From an uncultured Psychrosphaera sp. (lineage in GTDB: Bacteria > Pseudomonadota > Gammaproteobacteria > Enterobacterales > Alteromonadaceae), in assembly GCF_947500655.1 (NCBI RefSeq), contig NZ_CANMSK010000011.1:1-64000 (forward strand): a DNA stretch of 64,000 nt. Reading direction: 5' to 3'. The notes below the pieces were generated by a model, which saw only the letters and a list, made by a program, of their open reading frames with translations, was not told the origin of the DNA and ran no database searches. Below are positions 1 to 11,051 of this stretch, in pieces; the stretch's first letter is position 1, and every line of letters starts with the position of its first letter. The position numbers and the translations under genes were made by a program.

Positions 1-111
1 TAATTGATATCGGATTTTGAACTATTCAAAAGATCGGTCAATGGATCGTTAAATATTTCTTAACTGATCGGCATTACTCATAGTGAGCCTTTTTATTTAA
101 TCAAAGATTAA

Positions 112-2784
112 CTATTCGTCGTCAGCTTCATCTACACTTTCATCGGTAGATTCTGCGTCTGAAGCTTCAGGTGTTTGTTCACCTTCAACAGCCGCTTCTG
201 AGACTTCAGGTTCAATCACATTACCGTCTTCATCTAACAATAATGTATCGTCTTCTTCAATCTCTTCTATACGAGCTAGAGCAACAACGTTTTCACCTTC
301 TATTGTTCTGATCAAACGCACACCTTGTGTGTTACGACCAACAACAGAAACTTCATTTACTTTAGTACGAACTAAAGTGCCCTTGTCACTAATGATCATA
401 ATTTCATGGGTATCTGCAACTTGTGTTGCACCAACAACCAATCCATTTCTGTCACTAACTTTAATAGATACAACACCTTGTGTTGCACGACTCTTAGCTG
501 GGTAATCTGCTTGAGGTGTACGTTTACCAAAACCATTTTCAGTTACGGTTAAGATATTACCGTCTTCATCAGGTACGATTAACGACACTACTTTAGCGTC
601 TTGCGTTAATTTAATACCACGAACACCAGTAGCGGTACGTCCCATAGAACGAACTTGGCTTTCATGGAAACGAACCACTTTACCGTTTTGCGAGAACAAC
701 ATGATTTCATTTTCACCATTGGTCAATGACGCACCAATTAGTTTATCTCCATCATTTAAGCCTAACGCAATAATACCGTTTGCTCTTGGACGAGAGTATT
801 CAGTTAATGCTGTTTTCTTAACTGTACCATTAGCTGTTGCCATAAATACAAACTTATCAGCTTCATATTCTTGTACAGGTAAGATTGTAGTGATCTTCTC
901 GTCTGCATCCAATGGCAATAAATTGATAATTGGACGACCACGAGATTGACGACTTGCAAGAGGTAATTGATATACTTTTAACCAGTATAAACGACCTTTA
1001 TCAGAGAAACATAAGATAGTGTCATGGGTATTTGCCACTAAAAGCTTCTCGATGAAGTCTTCATCTTTCATCTTAGTTGCTGACTTACCACGACCACCAC
1101 GGCGTTGTGCTTGGTAATCTGTTAATGGTTGATACTTACAGTAACCTTCGTGTGAAAGTGTTACTACAACATCTTCTTCATTAATAAGATCTTCAAGGTT
1201 GATATCGTGTGACGCATCACGGATTTCAGTACAACGTTCATCACCGTATGTTTCACGGATAACCGCTAATTCATCACGAATAACTTCCATTAAACGTTCT
1301 GGGCTACCAAGAATTTCTAATAACTCGCCAATTAACTCTAAAATTTCACTGTATTCAGCAAGAATTTTTTCATGCTCTAAACCAGTTAATCTGTGTAAAC
1401 GTAGTTCCAATATAGCTTGAGCTTGTTGCTCAGTCATATGGTACAGACCATCACGTAAACCAAACTCAGGCTCTAACCATTCTGGACGAGCTGCATCTTC
1501 ACCCGCTTTTTCAAGCATTTGAGATACATGACCTAATTCCCAGCCTTGCGCCACTAATTTTACTTTAGCTTCTGCAGGTGTTGGTGAGTCTTTGATCATT
1601 GCAATAATTGGGTCGATATTAGCAAGCGCAATCGCAAGCGCTTCTAATATATGGGCACGGTCACGAGCTTTACGTAAATCAAATACAGTACGACGCGTAA
1701 CAACTTCACGACGGTGAGAAACAAATGCTTCTAGCATTTCTTTCAATGTATGAATTTTTGGTTGGCCATGTGTTAATGCAACCATATTCATGCCAAACAC
1801 AGTTTGTAACTGAGTTAATGAATATAATTGATTAAGGATTACTTCTGACGGTTCACCACGTTTGATTTCGATAACAATACGCATACCGTCTTTATCAGAC
1901 TCGTCACGTAATGCAGTGATACCTTCCACTTTTTTATCTTTAACTAACTCAGCAATTTTTTCGATTAATCTTGCTTTGTTAACTTGATATGGAATTTCAG
2001 TAACGATAATAGTGTCTTTACCGTTTGATTCATCCGTTTCAATAGTTGCAAGCGCACGAATATAAACTTTACCACGGCCAGTATTATAGGCTTCTATAAT
2101 GCCCTTTCTACCGTTGATGATAGCGCCAGTAGGAAAATCTGGGCCTGGAATATGTTCCATTAACTCTTCAACAGTAATATCTTCGTTAAAAGATAAAGCT
2201 AATGTAGCGTCAATAACTTCACGTAATGAATGTGGAGGAATATTCGTTGCCATACCAACAGCAATACCAGAAGAACCATTAACTAATAAGTTAGGCACTC
2301 GAGTTGGTAATACAACTGGAATATGTTCTTGACCATCGTAGTTAGGAACGAAGTCTACCGTTTCTTTTTCTAAGTCAGCTAAAAGTTCGTGTGCCATTTT
2401 TTCCATACGAATTTCGGTATAACGCATTGCCGCCGCTGAGTCACCATCAACAGAACCAAAGTTACCTTGGCCGTCAACAAGTGTGTAGCGTAAAGAGAAA
2501 GGCTGAGCCATACGAACGATTGTGTCGTATACCGCACTATCACCATGTGGGTGATATTTACCGATAACGTCACCTACAACACGTGCAGATTTTTTGTATG
2601 GCTTGTTCCAGTCATTTTTTAGCTCATTCATCGCGAATAATACACGACGGTGAACCGGTTTTAAGCCATCACGTACATCTGGTAATGCACGACCTACGAT
2701 AACGCTCATGGCGTAATCTAGGTAACTGGTTTTTAATTCTTCTTCAATATTAATAGGACTAATATTATCAGTATGATCTGTCAT
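112..2784 (-). CDS. gyrA: DNA gyrase subunit A
   Basis: GyrA is the breakage-reunion subunit of DNA gyrase. It forms an A2B2 complex with GyrB and introduces negative supercoils. The 890-residue protein is close to the E. coli length. It starts with the typical [19 protein letters not shown] segment. The catalytic tyrosine is Y122 in AAAMRYTE. The quinolone-resistance region reads [10 protein letters not shown] with S83 and D87, the drug-sensitive state. The C-terminal half carries the beta-pinwheel repeats, including the GyrA-box-like QRRGGRGKS, and ends in a long acidic tail. The gene is divergent from ubiG, with about 270 bases between the likely starts. Identification is certain. Confidence 0.99.
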   Translation of the reverse strand: MTDHTDNISPINIEEELKTSYLDYAMSVIVGRALPDVRDGLKPVHRRVLFAMNELKNDWNKPYKKSARVVGDVIGKYHPHGDSAVYDTIVRMAQPFSLRYTLVDGQGNFGSVDGDSAAAMRYTEIRMEKMAHELLADLEKETVDFVPNYDGQEHIPVVLPTRVPNLLVNGSSGIAVGMATNIPPHSLREVIDATLALSFNEDITVEELMEHIPGPDFPTGAIINGRKGIIEAYNTGRGKVYIRALATIETDESNGKDTIIVTEIPYQVNKARLIEKIAELVKDKKVEGITALRDESDKDGMRIVIEIKRGEPSEVILNQLYSLTQLQTVFGMNMVALTHGQPKIHTLKEMLEAFVSHRREVVTRRTVFDLRKARDRAHILEALAIALANIDPIIAMIKDSPTPAEAKVKLVAQGWELGHVSQMLEKAGEDAARPEWLEPEFGLRDGLYHMTEQQAQAILELRLHRLTGLEHEKILAEYSEILELIGELLEILGSPERLMEVIRDELAVIRETYGDERCTEIRDASHDINLEDLINEEDVVVTLSHEGYCKYQPLTDYQAQRRGGRGKSATKMKDEDFIEKLLVANTHDTILCFSDKGRLYWLKVYQLPLASRQSRGRPIINLLPLDADEKITTILPVQEYEADKFVFMATANGTVKKTALTEYSRPRANGIIALGLNDGDKLIGASLTNGENEIMLFSQNGKVVRFHESQVRSMGRTATGVRGIKLTQDAKVVSLIVPDEDGNILTVTENGFGKRTPQADYPAKSRATQGVVSIKVSDRNGLVVGATQVADTHEIMIISDKGTLVRTKVNEVSVVGRNTQGVRLIRTIEGENVVALARIEEIEEDDTLLLDEDGNVIEPEVSEAAVEGEQTPEASDAESTDESVDEADDE

Positions 2785-3052
2785 AAACGTATGATTCCCT
2801 GCAACTACTTAGAGTAAGTTTTTATTAGTATTATCTTACTCGCGATTGTAACACATTCTTATCGTCACGCTAGTCCAATTTCAGCGTCTTTATTACCTAC
2901 CCTATGCAAAATGTATAAAAATTGATTATTCGGCGTTTGAGTACTCTCTATTTGCGTTTTAATTGAACAATTACAATTATTTCACCTATCTTTATTTTTT
3001 TGTGACTCATATAATCACAAATAATTACCTTATATATAGTGGCACAAATTTT

Positions 3053-3781
3053 ATGAGTTCAAATCCTATTGAAAATACCAATGTAGATTCCAACGAAATC
3101 GAGAAATTTAATTCCATTGCTGAGTCTTGGTGGGATATGGAAGGCAACTTTAAGCCTTTGCATAAGTTAAATCCGGTACGAGTGTCTTATATTCAAGAAA
3201 TGACTAACTCTGTTGCCCATAAAGAATTATTAGATATTGGTTGTGGCGGCGGCATATTAGCCGAAAGTCTGGCGAAACTGTCGGCCAACGTGGTTGGTAT
3301 CGATTTAGCCCAAGATTCATTAAATGTAGCTAAATTACATGCATTGGAAGCCGGTATTAAAAACGTTACCTACCAAAACATCAGTGCTGAAAGTTTTAGC
3401 CAACAAAACTACCAACACTTTGATGTCGTAACTTGTATGGAAATGCTTGAGCATGTTCCGGATCCAGAATCTATTATTTGCGCTGCAGCAAATGCCTGTA
3501 AACCTGGCGGAAAAGTATTTTTCTCTACATTAAATAAAACAGCGAAAAGCTATTTATTGTCTATTGTTGCTGCTGAGAAAATATTGAAGCTAGTACCGAA
3601 CGGCACTCATGAATTTGAAAAATTTATAAAACCAGCTCAATTAATAAAATGGGCAGAACAATACGGTTTAAAAATAAGAGATGCGATTGGTCTGCATTAC
3701 AATCCGTTAAATGAACAATTTACGTTAAAGCCGAATATCGATGTTAATTACATTTTGTATTTTGAAAAACTAGATCAATAA
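3053..3781 (+). CDS. ubiG: Ubiquinone biosynthesis O-methyltransferase UbiG
   Basis: UbiG is the SAM-dependent methyltransferase that carries out both O-methylations of ubiquinone synthesis at the membrane-associated Ubi complex. The SAM-binding motif I is LDIGCGGGILAESLA, and the family segments NSIAESWWDMEGNFKPLH and CMEMLEHVPDP are present. The frame is open back to 2963. The first 30 residues of that longer version are hydrophobic and not family-like, so the ATG at 3053 (MSSNPIENTN) is preferred, giving 242 residues, the usual length. No strong ribosome binding site is visible. Divergent gyrA and ubiG is a common gammaproteobacterial arrangement. Confidence 0.96.
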   Translation: MSSNPIENTNVDSNEIEKFNSIAESWWDMEGNFKPLHKLNPVRVSYIQEMTNSVAHKELLDIGCGGGILAESLAKLSANVVGIDLAQDSLNVAKLHALEAGIKNVTYQNISAESFSQQNYQHFDVVTCMEMLEHVPDPESIICAAANACKPGGKVFFSTLNKTAKSYLLSIVAAEKILKLVPNGTHEFEKFIKPAQLIKWAEQYGLKIRDAIGLHYNPLNEQFTLKPNIDVNYILYFEKLDQ

Positions 3782-3881
3782 GAAGTTGGAACAATAAAAA
3801 CAAGTTCAATAAACACCCAAAACGATCATTTTAAAACCAATTAACTGTATTGTTTTACTTGTTCAAAGCAGTAGTCTATTT

Positions 3882-3911
3882 GTCGCCGATTTTTAGATTT
3901 AAATTGGCGAC
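3882..3911 (+). terminator. Hairpin downstream of ubiG
   Basis: The arms GTCGCCGATTT and AAATTGGCGAC pair over 11 bp with one G-T wobble around an 8-base loop. GTGAGAAAAAAA follows instead of a T-run. It lies about 100 bases after the ubiG stop, so it may be a weak terminator or a processing hairpin. Confidence 0.4.
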
Positions 3912-4069
3912 GTGAGAAAAAAATTAATTTATAAAATGTGATTTTTTATTATAAAACCTAGACTTTCTTAAGCGCTTATTCATGGGTTATTGTGTAGCGT
4001 TAGGAGCTACTTACAAGACGATTTATTACACAAATCATAAACAATTTTCAGCTTGCATTCCCACCCAAG

Positions 4070-4117
4070 ACACACTATCTTGTGTCTATAATAATTTTTA
4101 GACACTACATGATGTGT
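4070..4117 (+). promoter_or_regulatory. Tandem NrdR-box-like palindromes upstream of nrdA
   Basis: Two 16-bp imperfect palindromes, ACACACTATCTTGTGT (4070-4085) and ACACTACATGATGTGT (4102-4117), lie 32 bp apart, about three helical turns. They sit 90-140 bases before the nrdA start. NrdR, the ATP-cone repressor of ribonucleotide reductase genes, is known to bind paired boxes with this spacing, so repression of nrdAB by NrdR is inferred. The centres of the boxes deviate from the consensus. Confidence 0.65.
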
Positions 4118-4208
4118 TTTTAAACAAAACCACTACTACATATAGTTGTCAACAAAAAAACAATTTCAGCATTGCTAGAACAAATAATATAAAGGATGAA
4201 TTCGTAAG

Positions 4209-6512
4209 ATGAATCAGCAGCTATCTGTTAGTAAAAGAGATGGAATTAAAGAACCTCTTGATCTAGATAAAATTCATAGAGTTATCACTTGGGCCGCCAA
4301 GGGTTTAGATAACGTTTCTGTCTCTGAAGTTGAAATAAAATCTCATATTCAATTCTATGATGGGATAAAAACTGAAGACATCCACGAAACGATCATAAAA
4401 GCTGCCGCAGATTTAATATCTGAGCAAACACCAGATTATCAATATTTATCAGCTCGTTTAGCAGTATTCCATTTACGTAAAAAAGCGTATGGTCAATTTG
4501 AGCCACCTCGCCTATATACTCACGTAAAAACTATGGTAGAAGATAAGCGTTATGATCAACACTTATTAGAAGACTACACAGCCGCTGACTTTGATGAAAT
4601 GGACAAATTTATTGTTCATTCACGCGATTTAGATTTTAGTTATGCCGCTGTAAAACAGTTAGAGGGCAAATATTTAGTCCAAAACCGTGTTACTGGCAAA
4701 ATATATGAAAGTGCTCAGTTCTTATATGTATTAGTTGCTGCGTGTTTATTTGCTAAATATCCAAAAGAAACCAGATTAGATTTCATTAAGCGTTTTTACG
4801 ACGCGACGTCAAAATTCAAGATTTCATTACCAACGCCTATAATGGCTGGTGTTCGTACCCCTACTCGCCAATTTAGCTCTTGTGTATTAATAGAAGCGGG
4901 TGACAATCTTGACTCTATAAATGCCACTACATCAGCGATTGTAAAATACGTAAGTCAACGTGCTGGTATTGGTATCAATGCTGGTCGAATTCGTGCATTA
5001 GGTAGCGCAATCCGTAACGGTGAAGCTTTCCATACAGGTTGCATTCCATTTTATAAACACTTTCAAACAGCGGTTAAAAGTTGTTCTCAAGGTGGTGTTC
5101 GTGGCGGCGCTGCAACTTTGTTCTATCCGTTATGGCATTTGGAAGTTGAGTCATTATTAGTTCTTAAAAATAACCGTGGTGTAGAAGAAAATCGCGTTCG
5201 TCATTTAGATTACGGCGTACAGTTCAACAGAACTATGTATCAACGTCTTATTAAAGATGAATACATTACCTTGTTCAGCCCTTCTGACGTACCTGGTTTA
5301 TACGATGCTTATTTTGCAGATCAAGACTTGTTTGACGAGTTATACGTTAAATATGAAAAAGACGAAAATATTCGTAAAAAACGCATTAAAGCAGTTGAGT
5401 TATTTGCCCTATTTTTAAATGAACGTGCAAGTACAGGTCGTATTTATCTACAAAATGTAGATCACTGTAATACTCACAGCCCGTTCAATCCTGAATTTGC
5501 GCCAATTAGACAAAGTAACTTATGTCTAGAAATAGCCTTACCAACCAAACCTTTAAATAATGTAAATGATGAAGAAGGTGAAATAGCTTTATGTACGTTA
5601 TCGGCCTTTAACTTAGGTGCAATTGATTCTTTAGATGAACTAGATGAACTTGCTCAATTAGCAGTAAGAGCATTAGATAACTTATTAGATTACCAAGACT
5701 ACCCTGTTCCAGCTGCACTTAATGCAACTATGGGTCGTAGAACCTTAGGTGTTGGTGTTATTAACTTTGCTTATTACCTAGCTAAAAATGGCGCTAAGTA
5801 TTCTGATGGCAGCGGTAACAAGTTAATTCACCGTGCATTTGAAGCTATCCAGTTTTACTTATTAAAAGCATCTAATGATTTAGCGAAAGAACGTGGCGCT
5901 TGTCCTAAGTTTAATGAGACAACGTACGCTCAAGGTTTGTTGCCAATTGATACGTATAAGAAGTCGGTAGACACTTATTGTGATGAACCTCTTCATTTAG
6001 ATTGGGAATCATTACGTACTGAAATAACGAAACATGGTTTACGTAACTCAACATTGTCAGCACTTATGCCTTCTGAAACGTCTTCGCAAATATCTAATGC
6101 GACTAACGGTATTGAGCCACCACGTGGTTTGATTTCTGTTAAATCAAGTAAAGATGGCGTATTAAAACAAGTTGTTCCAGAGCTGAACCGCTTACGTAAC
6201 CAATATGAATTATTGTGGGACATTCCAAATAACGAAGGTTATTTGCAACTATGTGGCATTATGCAGAAATTTGTTGACCAAACTATTTCAGCAAACACCA
6301 ATTATGACCCAACTAAATACCCGGATAACAAAGTGCCTATGCAACAATTGTTGAAAGACTTGTTAACGGCATATAAATACGGAATGAAGACCTTGTATTA
6401 CCATAACACCCGTGACGGTGCTGGTATTACTACAGGTAAGCAAAAAACCAATCCAACCACAGTTGTTATTGAAGATGATGACGATTGTGAAGGCGGCGCT
6501 TGTAAGATTTAA
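4209..6512 (+). CDS. nrdA: Class Ia ribonucleoside-diphosphate reductase, alpha subunit
   Basis: NrdA is the catalytic subunit that reduces ribonucleoside diphosphates to deoxy forms, using the tyrosyl radical of NrdB. The 767 residues contain an N-terminal ATP-cone (about residues 1-95), the site of allosteric activity control. The active-site cysteines lie in RQFSSCVLIEAGD, QSNLCLEIALPTKP and ALCTLSAFNLG. The C-terminal redox pair is in DCEGGACKI. ATG 4209 follows AAAGGATGAATTCGTAAG, a good ribosome binding site. nrdB follows after 90 bases to its likely start. Paired NrdR-like boxes lie upstream. Confidence 0.98.
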   Translation: MNQQLSVSKRDGIKEPLDLDKIHRVITWAAKGLDNVSVSEVEIKSHIQFYDGIKTEDIHETIIKAAADLISEQTPDYQYLSARLAVFHLRKKAYGQFEPPRLYTHVKTMVEDKRYDQHLLEDYTAADFDEMDKFIVHSRDLDFSYAAVKQLEGKYLVQNRVTGKIYESAQFLYVLVAACLFAKYPKETRLDFIKRFYDATSKFKISLPTPIMAGVRTPTRQFSSCVLIEAGDNLDSINATTSAIVKYVSQRAGIGINAGRIRALGSAIRNGEAFHTGCIPFYKHFQTAVKSCSQGGVRGGAATLFYPLWHLEVESLLVLKNNRGVEENRVRHLDYGVQFNRTMYQRLIKDEYITLFSPSDVPGLYDAYFADQDLFDELYVKYEKDENIRKKRIKAVELFALFLNERASTGRIYLQNVDHCNTHSPFNPEFAPIRQSNLCLEIALPTKPLNNVNDEEGEIALCTLSAFNLGAIDSLDELDELAQLAVRALDNLLDYQDYPVPAALNATMGRRTLGVGVINFAYYLAKNGAKYSDGSGNKLIHRAFEAIQFYLLKASNDLAKERGACPKFNETTYAQGLLPIDTYKKSVDTYCDEPLHLDWESLRTEITKHGLRNSTLSALMPSETSSQISNATNGIEPPRGLISVKSSKDGVLKQVVPELNRLRNQYELLWDIPNNEGYLQLCGIMQKFVDQTISANTNYDPTKYPDNKVPMQQLLKDLLTAYKYGMKTLYYHNTRDGAGITTGKQKTNPTTVVIEDDDDCEGGACKI

Positions 6513-6602
6513 CGCTTGTTGAAAAACAAACGTTAAAAATAGGGAATATATGCCCACTACTAATTGTGGTGGGTACTTAAAGAATTAGAGATAAAAACAA
6601 AT

Positions 6603-7733
6603 ATGAAATACACCACGTTTAATCAAAATATTGTCGACGCATTAAAAGAGCCTATGTTTTTTGGTCAGCCAGTTAATGTTGCTCGTTATGACCAACAGCG
6701 TCACGGCATTTTTGAAAAGTTAATTGAAAAACAACTTTCGTTCTTTTGGCGTCCAGAAGAAATTGATGTGAGTAAAGACCGCGCTGATTTCCAAGCAATG
6801 ACGGACAGCGAAAAACATATTTTTATCTCAAATTTAAAATATCAAACTCTGTTAGATTCAATTCAGGGTCGTAGCCCTAACGTTGCCCTGCTTCCAATTA
6901 CGTCATTACCTGAGTTAGAAACTTGGATTGAAACTTGGTCGTTCAGTGAAACCATTCACTCACGTTCTTATACACATATCCTAAGAAACTTATTTACTGA
7001 TCCAAGTGAAGTGTTTGACGATATCGTTAGAAATGAAGAAATTTTAAGACGCGCATCAGATATCTCTAAATACTACGATGACTTAATTTTCTGTACTCAG
7101 TTGTATCAAACTGTAGGTTTGGGCGAACATGTTGTTGATGGTGTTACTTATAACATCACCCTTAGAGAGCTTAAAAAGAAACTTTACTTAGCGGTTAACT
7201 CTATTAATGCGTTAGAAGCGATTCGTTTTTACGTAAGTTTTGCTTGTACTTTTGCCTTTGCAGAGCGTGAAATAATGGAAGGTAACTCTAAGATCATTCG
7301 CTTAATTGCTCGTGATGAAAACTTACATTTAACATCGACTCAACACATTCTTAACTTGTGGGCTGATGGTCAAGACGATCCTGAAATGCAAGAGATCAGC
7401 CTTGAGTGTTTTGCCCAAGCTAAAGAAATTTTTGTAAATGCGGTAGACCAAGAGAAAGAATGGGCTAAATACCTATTTAAAGATGGTTCTATGATAGGTC
7501 TAAATGAAGAAATATTGTGTCAATATGTTGAATATATTGCCAATCATCGTCTATCTGCTATTGGTATTCCAGCAATGTATGATATTAAGAGCAACCCTCT
7601 TCCTTGGATGAACAAGTACTTAGAGTCTGACAACGTGCAAGTTGCACCACAAGAGTCTGAGATAAGTTCTTACCTGGTTGGTCAGATTGATTCAGACGTT
7701 GATGCAAGTGCCTTTGATGACTTTGAGCTATAG
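6603..7733 (+). CDS. nrdB: Class Ia ribonucleoside-diphosphate reductase, beta subunit
   Basis: NrdB houses the di-iron/tyrosyl radical cofactor that starts catalysis in NrdA. Family segments include [19 protein letters not shown] and [17 protein letters not shown], which holds the radical tyrosine, plus the iron ligands in [11 protein letters not shown] and [13 protein letters not shown]. The frame is open from 6564, but the family N-terminus is MKYTTFNQN, so ATG 6603 is chosen (376 residues, the usual size). A terminator follows. yfaE, usually the next gene, is about 5.4 kb away here. Confidence 0.98.
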   Translation: MKYTTFNQNIVDALKEPMFFGQPVNVARYDQQRHGIFEKLIEKQLSFFWRPEEIDVSKDRADFQAMTDSEKHIFISNLKYQTLLDSIQGRSPNVALLPITSLPELETWIETWSFSETIHSRSYTHILRNLFTDPSEVFDDIVRNEEILRRASDISKYYDDLIFCTQLYQTVGLGEHVVDGVTYNITLRELKKKLYLAVNSINALEAIRFYVSFACTFAFAEREIMEGNSKIIRLIARDENLHLTSTQHILNLWADGQDDPEMQEISLECFAQAKEIFVNAVDQEKEWAKYLFKDGSMIGLNEEILCQYVEYIANHRLSAIGIPAMYDIKSNPLPWMNKYLESDNVQVAPQESEISSYLVGQIDSDVDASAFDDFEL

Positions 7734-7803
7734 ACGATAAGCTGCGAGTTTTGAGCTGCGAGAGACGAGTTTTAAAAGCTTTGTAGCTTTCAGTAAGACA
7801 ATA

Positions 7804-7839
7804 AAAAAGGTGATTTCAGAAATGAAATCACCTTTTTTT
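7804..7839 (+). terminator. Rho-independent terminator after nrdB
   Basis: GGTGATTTCA and TGAAATCACC form a perfect 10-bp stem with a GAAA loop (7809-7832), followed by seven Ts. An A-run on the other side suggests it may work in both directions. It closes nrdAB and lies between the convergent nrdB and speA. Confidence 0.9.
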
Positions 7840-7914
7840 GTTTTTGCTTTTTCTTAATTAGCAAAAGTAGCTAAAGTTGCTAAAAACAATTCACATTGTT
7901 AAAGACGTAGCCGA

Positions 7915-9876
7915 CTAACGAGGTACAAACCTATTTCGTCTTTCTTTATCATCGGTTAAATACGTATAACTACTCAAACAGTTCTCATAAAAGTCCGTAA
8001 GCTGCACACCTACTCTTGGTTTGATCTGCCCTTTTGATACTTTTTTATCTATCTCTTTTTTAATGTTATTAGCTAGAATTTCTGAGCTGTATTGCATGGT
8101 TGATAACACATCGCCCATTGCTGAGCCATGAACAACTTCTTCAATGTAATAATCTTTTGGATCGTCGTCGTAGCTATAAATATGTACTTCATTTAGTCGG
8201 CCAAACAAATTATGCATATCGCCCATTACGTCTTGATAAGCACCGGTTAAGAAGATCCCTATATGATAATCTTCATCCGCTTTAAGCTCATGTAAAGGCA
8301 AGGTATTACTTGTGCCATTGGTATCAATAAAGTGGTCAATTTTTCCGTCACTGTCACACGTTATATCAACTAAACTAGCAATTTTAGTTGGCTTTTCTGA
8401 CAAACGATTAATTGGCACAATAGGCAATACTTGCTTAATTGCCCAAGAATCAATAGTTGATTGAAATACCGAGAAATTCACTAAATATTGAGACGATAAT
8501 AACGATGAGATCTCCATTAGCTGCTCAGGAACAAACTCTTCACCAATTAAATGCTGGTTAATTTGCTCTAGCGTTTGCCAATATAAGCTTTCCATTTTCG
8601 CCATATCTTTTAAACTAAGTACGCCTAAATTAAATGCGCTCACCATTTGTTCTTTTATCGACATCAAATCGTTGTACATTTCTTGGTAATTATCGGACGT
8701 TAATTCTTGTGTAATATCACGTATATTAGTAATTAATATATGTTCGTCGTCTTCCACACTTGTATCGAACTTAGTGCTATTGGGTTTTATTTCACCAATG
8801 ACTTTTGCTACAACACAGGAGTGGTGAGCGGTAATGGCTCGGCCACTTTCACTGACAATATTAGGGTGTGGAATATCGTTTAAGTCGCATGTCTGTTTAA
8901 TGCCGTAAACGATATCAAGTATGTATTCTTCGGTGGAATAGTTGCACGATGAATTGTTAGTCGACTGGCTACCGTCATAATCAACCGCTAAGCCACCGCC
9001 AACATCAATGTACTGTAACGGGACGCCATACTTAACTAAGTTCATGTAGACCATTGAGGCTTCTTGAATTGCACCTTTAATGGAACGAATATCTGTTAAC
9101 TGGCTACCAATATGAAAATGTAATAACTGGATGCTGTCTGCAAAGCCTTGTTGTTTTAGGTAATCCACGGCATTTAGCATTTCAACGTAGCTTAAACCAA
9201 ACTTAGCGCGTTCTCCGCTTGAGTTTTTCCACTTACCTTTGCCTTTTACCATTAACTTACTGCGTAAACCAACAACCGGCGTAACGCCCATTTCTTTAGC
9301 GATTTTAACTAAGGTTTTTAATTCATTAAACTTTTCGATAACAATGATAATGTTACGGCCAATTTGTTGACCCAACAAAGCTAACCTAAAATATTCTTCA
9401 TCTTTATAACCGTTTAATATGGTTAAAGATTCTTTATTGGTGTTGTAAGCCAAAGCGGCCATTAGTTCAGGTTTCGACCCTGCTTCTAAGCCGTAATTAA
9501 ATTTCTCACCAGCGTTAACAATTTCTTCAACCACTTCACGCATTTGGTTAACTTTAATTGGAAAAACACCAAAGTATTGTCCGGTGTATTCCGCATCGGC
9601 TATAACGCGACGAAAGGTGGTATTTAAGGTTTCCACTTGTGAACGTAAAATATCGTGAAAGCGAATAACAGCTGGAAATTTAATCCCAGTTTCCGTCATT
9701 TCTTCTACAATCTCTTGAATATTAAGCGTTAGATTTGGCTGATGATGATCTGGGGTTGCTAACAAGTCACCTTTATCACCAATAGAGAAATACCCTTTAC
9801 TCCAACGGCTCACGCCATATAGCTTATCTGAGTCTTCAAAAGACCAGGTTTTAGTTTCGGTAATTCTATTTGGCAT
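7915..9876 (-). CDS. speA: Biosynthetic arginine decarboxylase
   Basis: SpeA is a PLP enzyme that converts arginine to agmatine plus CO2, the first step of the agmatine route to putrescine. At 653 residues it matches the E. coli length (about 658). It starts with the family-like WSFEDSDKLYGVSRWSKGYF. The PLP-barrel segments FGVFPIKVNQMREVVEEI, LHFHIGSQLTDIRSIKGA and YIDVGGGLAVDYDGS are present. The end of speB overlaps the start of speA by 11 bases in the same direction, so the pair is probably translationally coupled, with speB first. Confidence 0.97.
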   Translation of the reverse strand: MPNRITETKTWSFEDSDKLYGVSRWSKGYFSIGDKGDLLATPDHHQPNLTLNIQEIVEEMTETGIKFPAVIRFHDILRSQVETLNTTFRRVIADAEYTGQYFGVFPIKVNQMREVVEEIVNAGEKFNYGLEAGSKPELMAALAYNTNKESLTILNGYKDEEYFRLALLGQQIGRNIIIVIEKFNELKTLVKIAKEMGVTPVVGLRSKLMVKGKGKWKNSSGERAKFGLSYVEMLNAVDYLKQQGFADSIQLLHFHIGSQLTDIRSIKGAIQEASMVYMNLVKYGVPLQYIDVGGGLAVDYDGSQSTNNSSCNYSTEEYILDIVYGIKQTCDLNDIPHPNIVSESGRAITAHHSCVVAKVIGEIKPNSTKFDTSVEDDEHILITNIRDITQELTSDNYQEMYNDLMSIKEQMVSAFNLGVLSLKDMAKMESLYWQTLEQINQHLIGEEFVPEQLMEISSLLSSQYLVNFSVFQSTIDSWAIKQVLPIVPINRLSEKPTKIASLVDITCDSDGKIDHFIDTNGTSNTLPLHELKADEDYHIGIFLTGAYQDVMGDMHNLFGRLNEVHIYSYDDDPKDYYIEEVVHGSAMGDVLSTMQYSSEILANNIKKEIDKKVSKGQIKPRVGVQLTDFYENCLSSYTYLTDDKERRNRFVPR

Positions 9877-10882
9877 TATTTACTGCACCACCATTGTTAT
9901 TGTTACTACTCTTACCGCTGCTGTTTAAACATAAGATAAGCTCGCGTACTACTTTTGCAGCAAATACATCGCTGTTTCCTGATGCATCAATATTGGGAGC
10001 GAGCTCTACTACATCACAACCGACAAAGTTTTTCTTTGTTAATATTTTGCAAAGACTGATAAAAGAATGAAAGTCTTCACCGCCCGGCTCTGGTGTGCCA
10101 GTTCCTGGGAAAAAGCTTGGATCAAAGTAGTCTAAATCTAAAGTTAAGTAAATTGGTCTGTCATCTGGAATACTTTCTATTTTATTAAGAAACGACGCTC
10201 TGTCTTTTATTAGACTGTTATTTTCATTCATCCAAACATATTCATCTTTGGTACCAGAGCGAATTCCGTATTGGATAAGTTCATGCTTTGGCCCAAAATG
10301 ATCAACCACTCGTCTAATAATAGAGGCGTGAGAGTAGTGATAACCTAAATAACCATCTCTTAAGTCTGCATGTGCGTCTAAATGCACTAAGGCTAAATCA
10401 TCATATTGCGCTAAATAGGTTTTTATAGGCGCATAAGAAATAGAATGTTCACCCCCTAAGGTCAACACTTTAACCTTATCTTGCTCTAATTTCACATCGG
10501 AAAATAGCTTAATAAAGTCATTAGTGCCCTTTTGCCATAATGCTTGAATGAATTCAGGCGACGCTGATTTTAGTTCCTCTGCAGACATAGGTACTGAATT
10601 TTTAGCCGTATTTGTCGCAAATAAAGATAAATTACCAAGATCAACAAACGACACACCGTCAATGTCATCATCAAGATACGGAGAATAAGACTCAATACCA
10701 TCTGAAACCGATCTTAATGCGTCTGGGCCATCTTTAGTACCTTTACGGAAACATGCAGTTCCATCAAACTCAAACCCAATAATATGGATGGTATTGCTGA
10801 AAATGCCAACCTGTTCTACAGCACATTCAAAAATGACTTCAGCGGGATTGAGATTTACATTAACTGCTTTTATTAAATTCAT
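9866..10882 (-). CDS. speB: Agmatinase (ureohydrolase family)
   Basis: This enzyme is likely to hydrolyse agmatine to putrescine and urea. The di-manganese ureohydrolase motifs are GGEHSISYAPI, HLDAHADLRDGY, YHYSHASIIRRV and TLDLDYFDPSFFPGTGTPE. It has 338 residues, longer than typical SpeB (about 306), mainly through an N-terminal extension and a low-complexity C-terminus (SSGKSSNNNNGG). Arginase and agmatinase share these motifs. The overlap with speA and the neighbouring speDE argue for agmatinase. It is divergent from speD with 169 bases between, which should hold both promoters. Confidence 0.9.
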   Translation of the reverse strand: MNLIKAVNVNLNPAEVIFECAVEQVGIFSNTIHIIGFEFDGTACFRKGTKDGPDALRSVSDGIESYSPYLDDDIDGVSFVDLGNLSLFATNTAKNSVPMSAEELKSASPEFIQALWQKGTNDFIKLFSDVKLEQDKVKVLTLGGEHSISYAPIKTYLAQYDDLALVHLDAHADLRDGYLGYHYSHASIIRRVVDHFGPKHELIQYGIRSGTKDEYVWMNENNSLIKDRASFLNKIESIPDDRPIYLTLDLDYFDPSFFPGTGTPEPGGEDFHSFISLCKILTKKNFVGCDVVELAPNIDASGNSDVFAAKVVRELILCLNSSGKSSNNNNGGAVNNAK

Positions 10883-11051
10883 TACGGTGCCTAAAACAAA
10901 ATTTGTAACTGATTACTCTTTCAAGAGGACTGCGCATTATAATTTTTTTTACTAAAAACTCGATCATTTATTGTGAAATAAGCTAATTTTTGTAGAATAC
11001 GCCATCGAAATTTAGCTAATAGCTTAAATCAATCTTGCGGAGACTCCACTC

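Noticed and set aside
32..69. Three GATC sites in 38 bp at the window start
   Set aside because: Too few sites to separate from chance, in contrast to the recC cluster.
1..111. Possible start of a further gene downstream of gyrA on the minus strand (MSNADQLRNI then a stop)
   Set aside because: The frame closes after 10 codons and no family could be read; a frameshifted continuation is only speculation.
2963..3052. N-terminal extension of ubiG
   Set aside because: The extra 30 residues are hydrophobic and unlike the family start; the ATG at 3053 gives the normal length.
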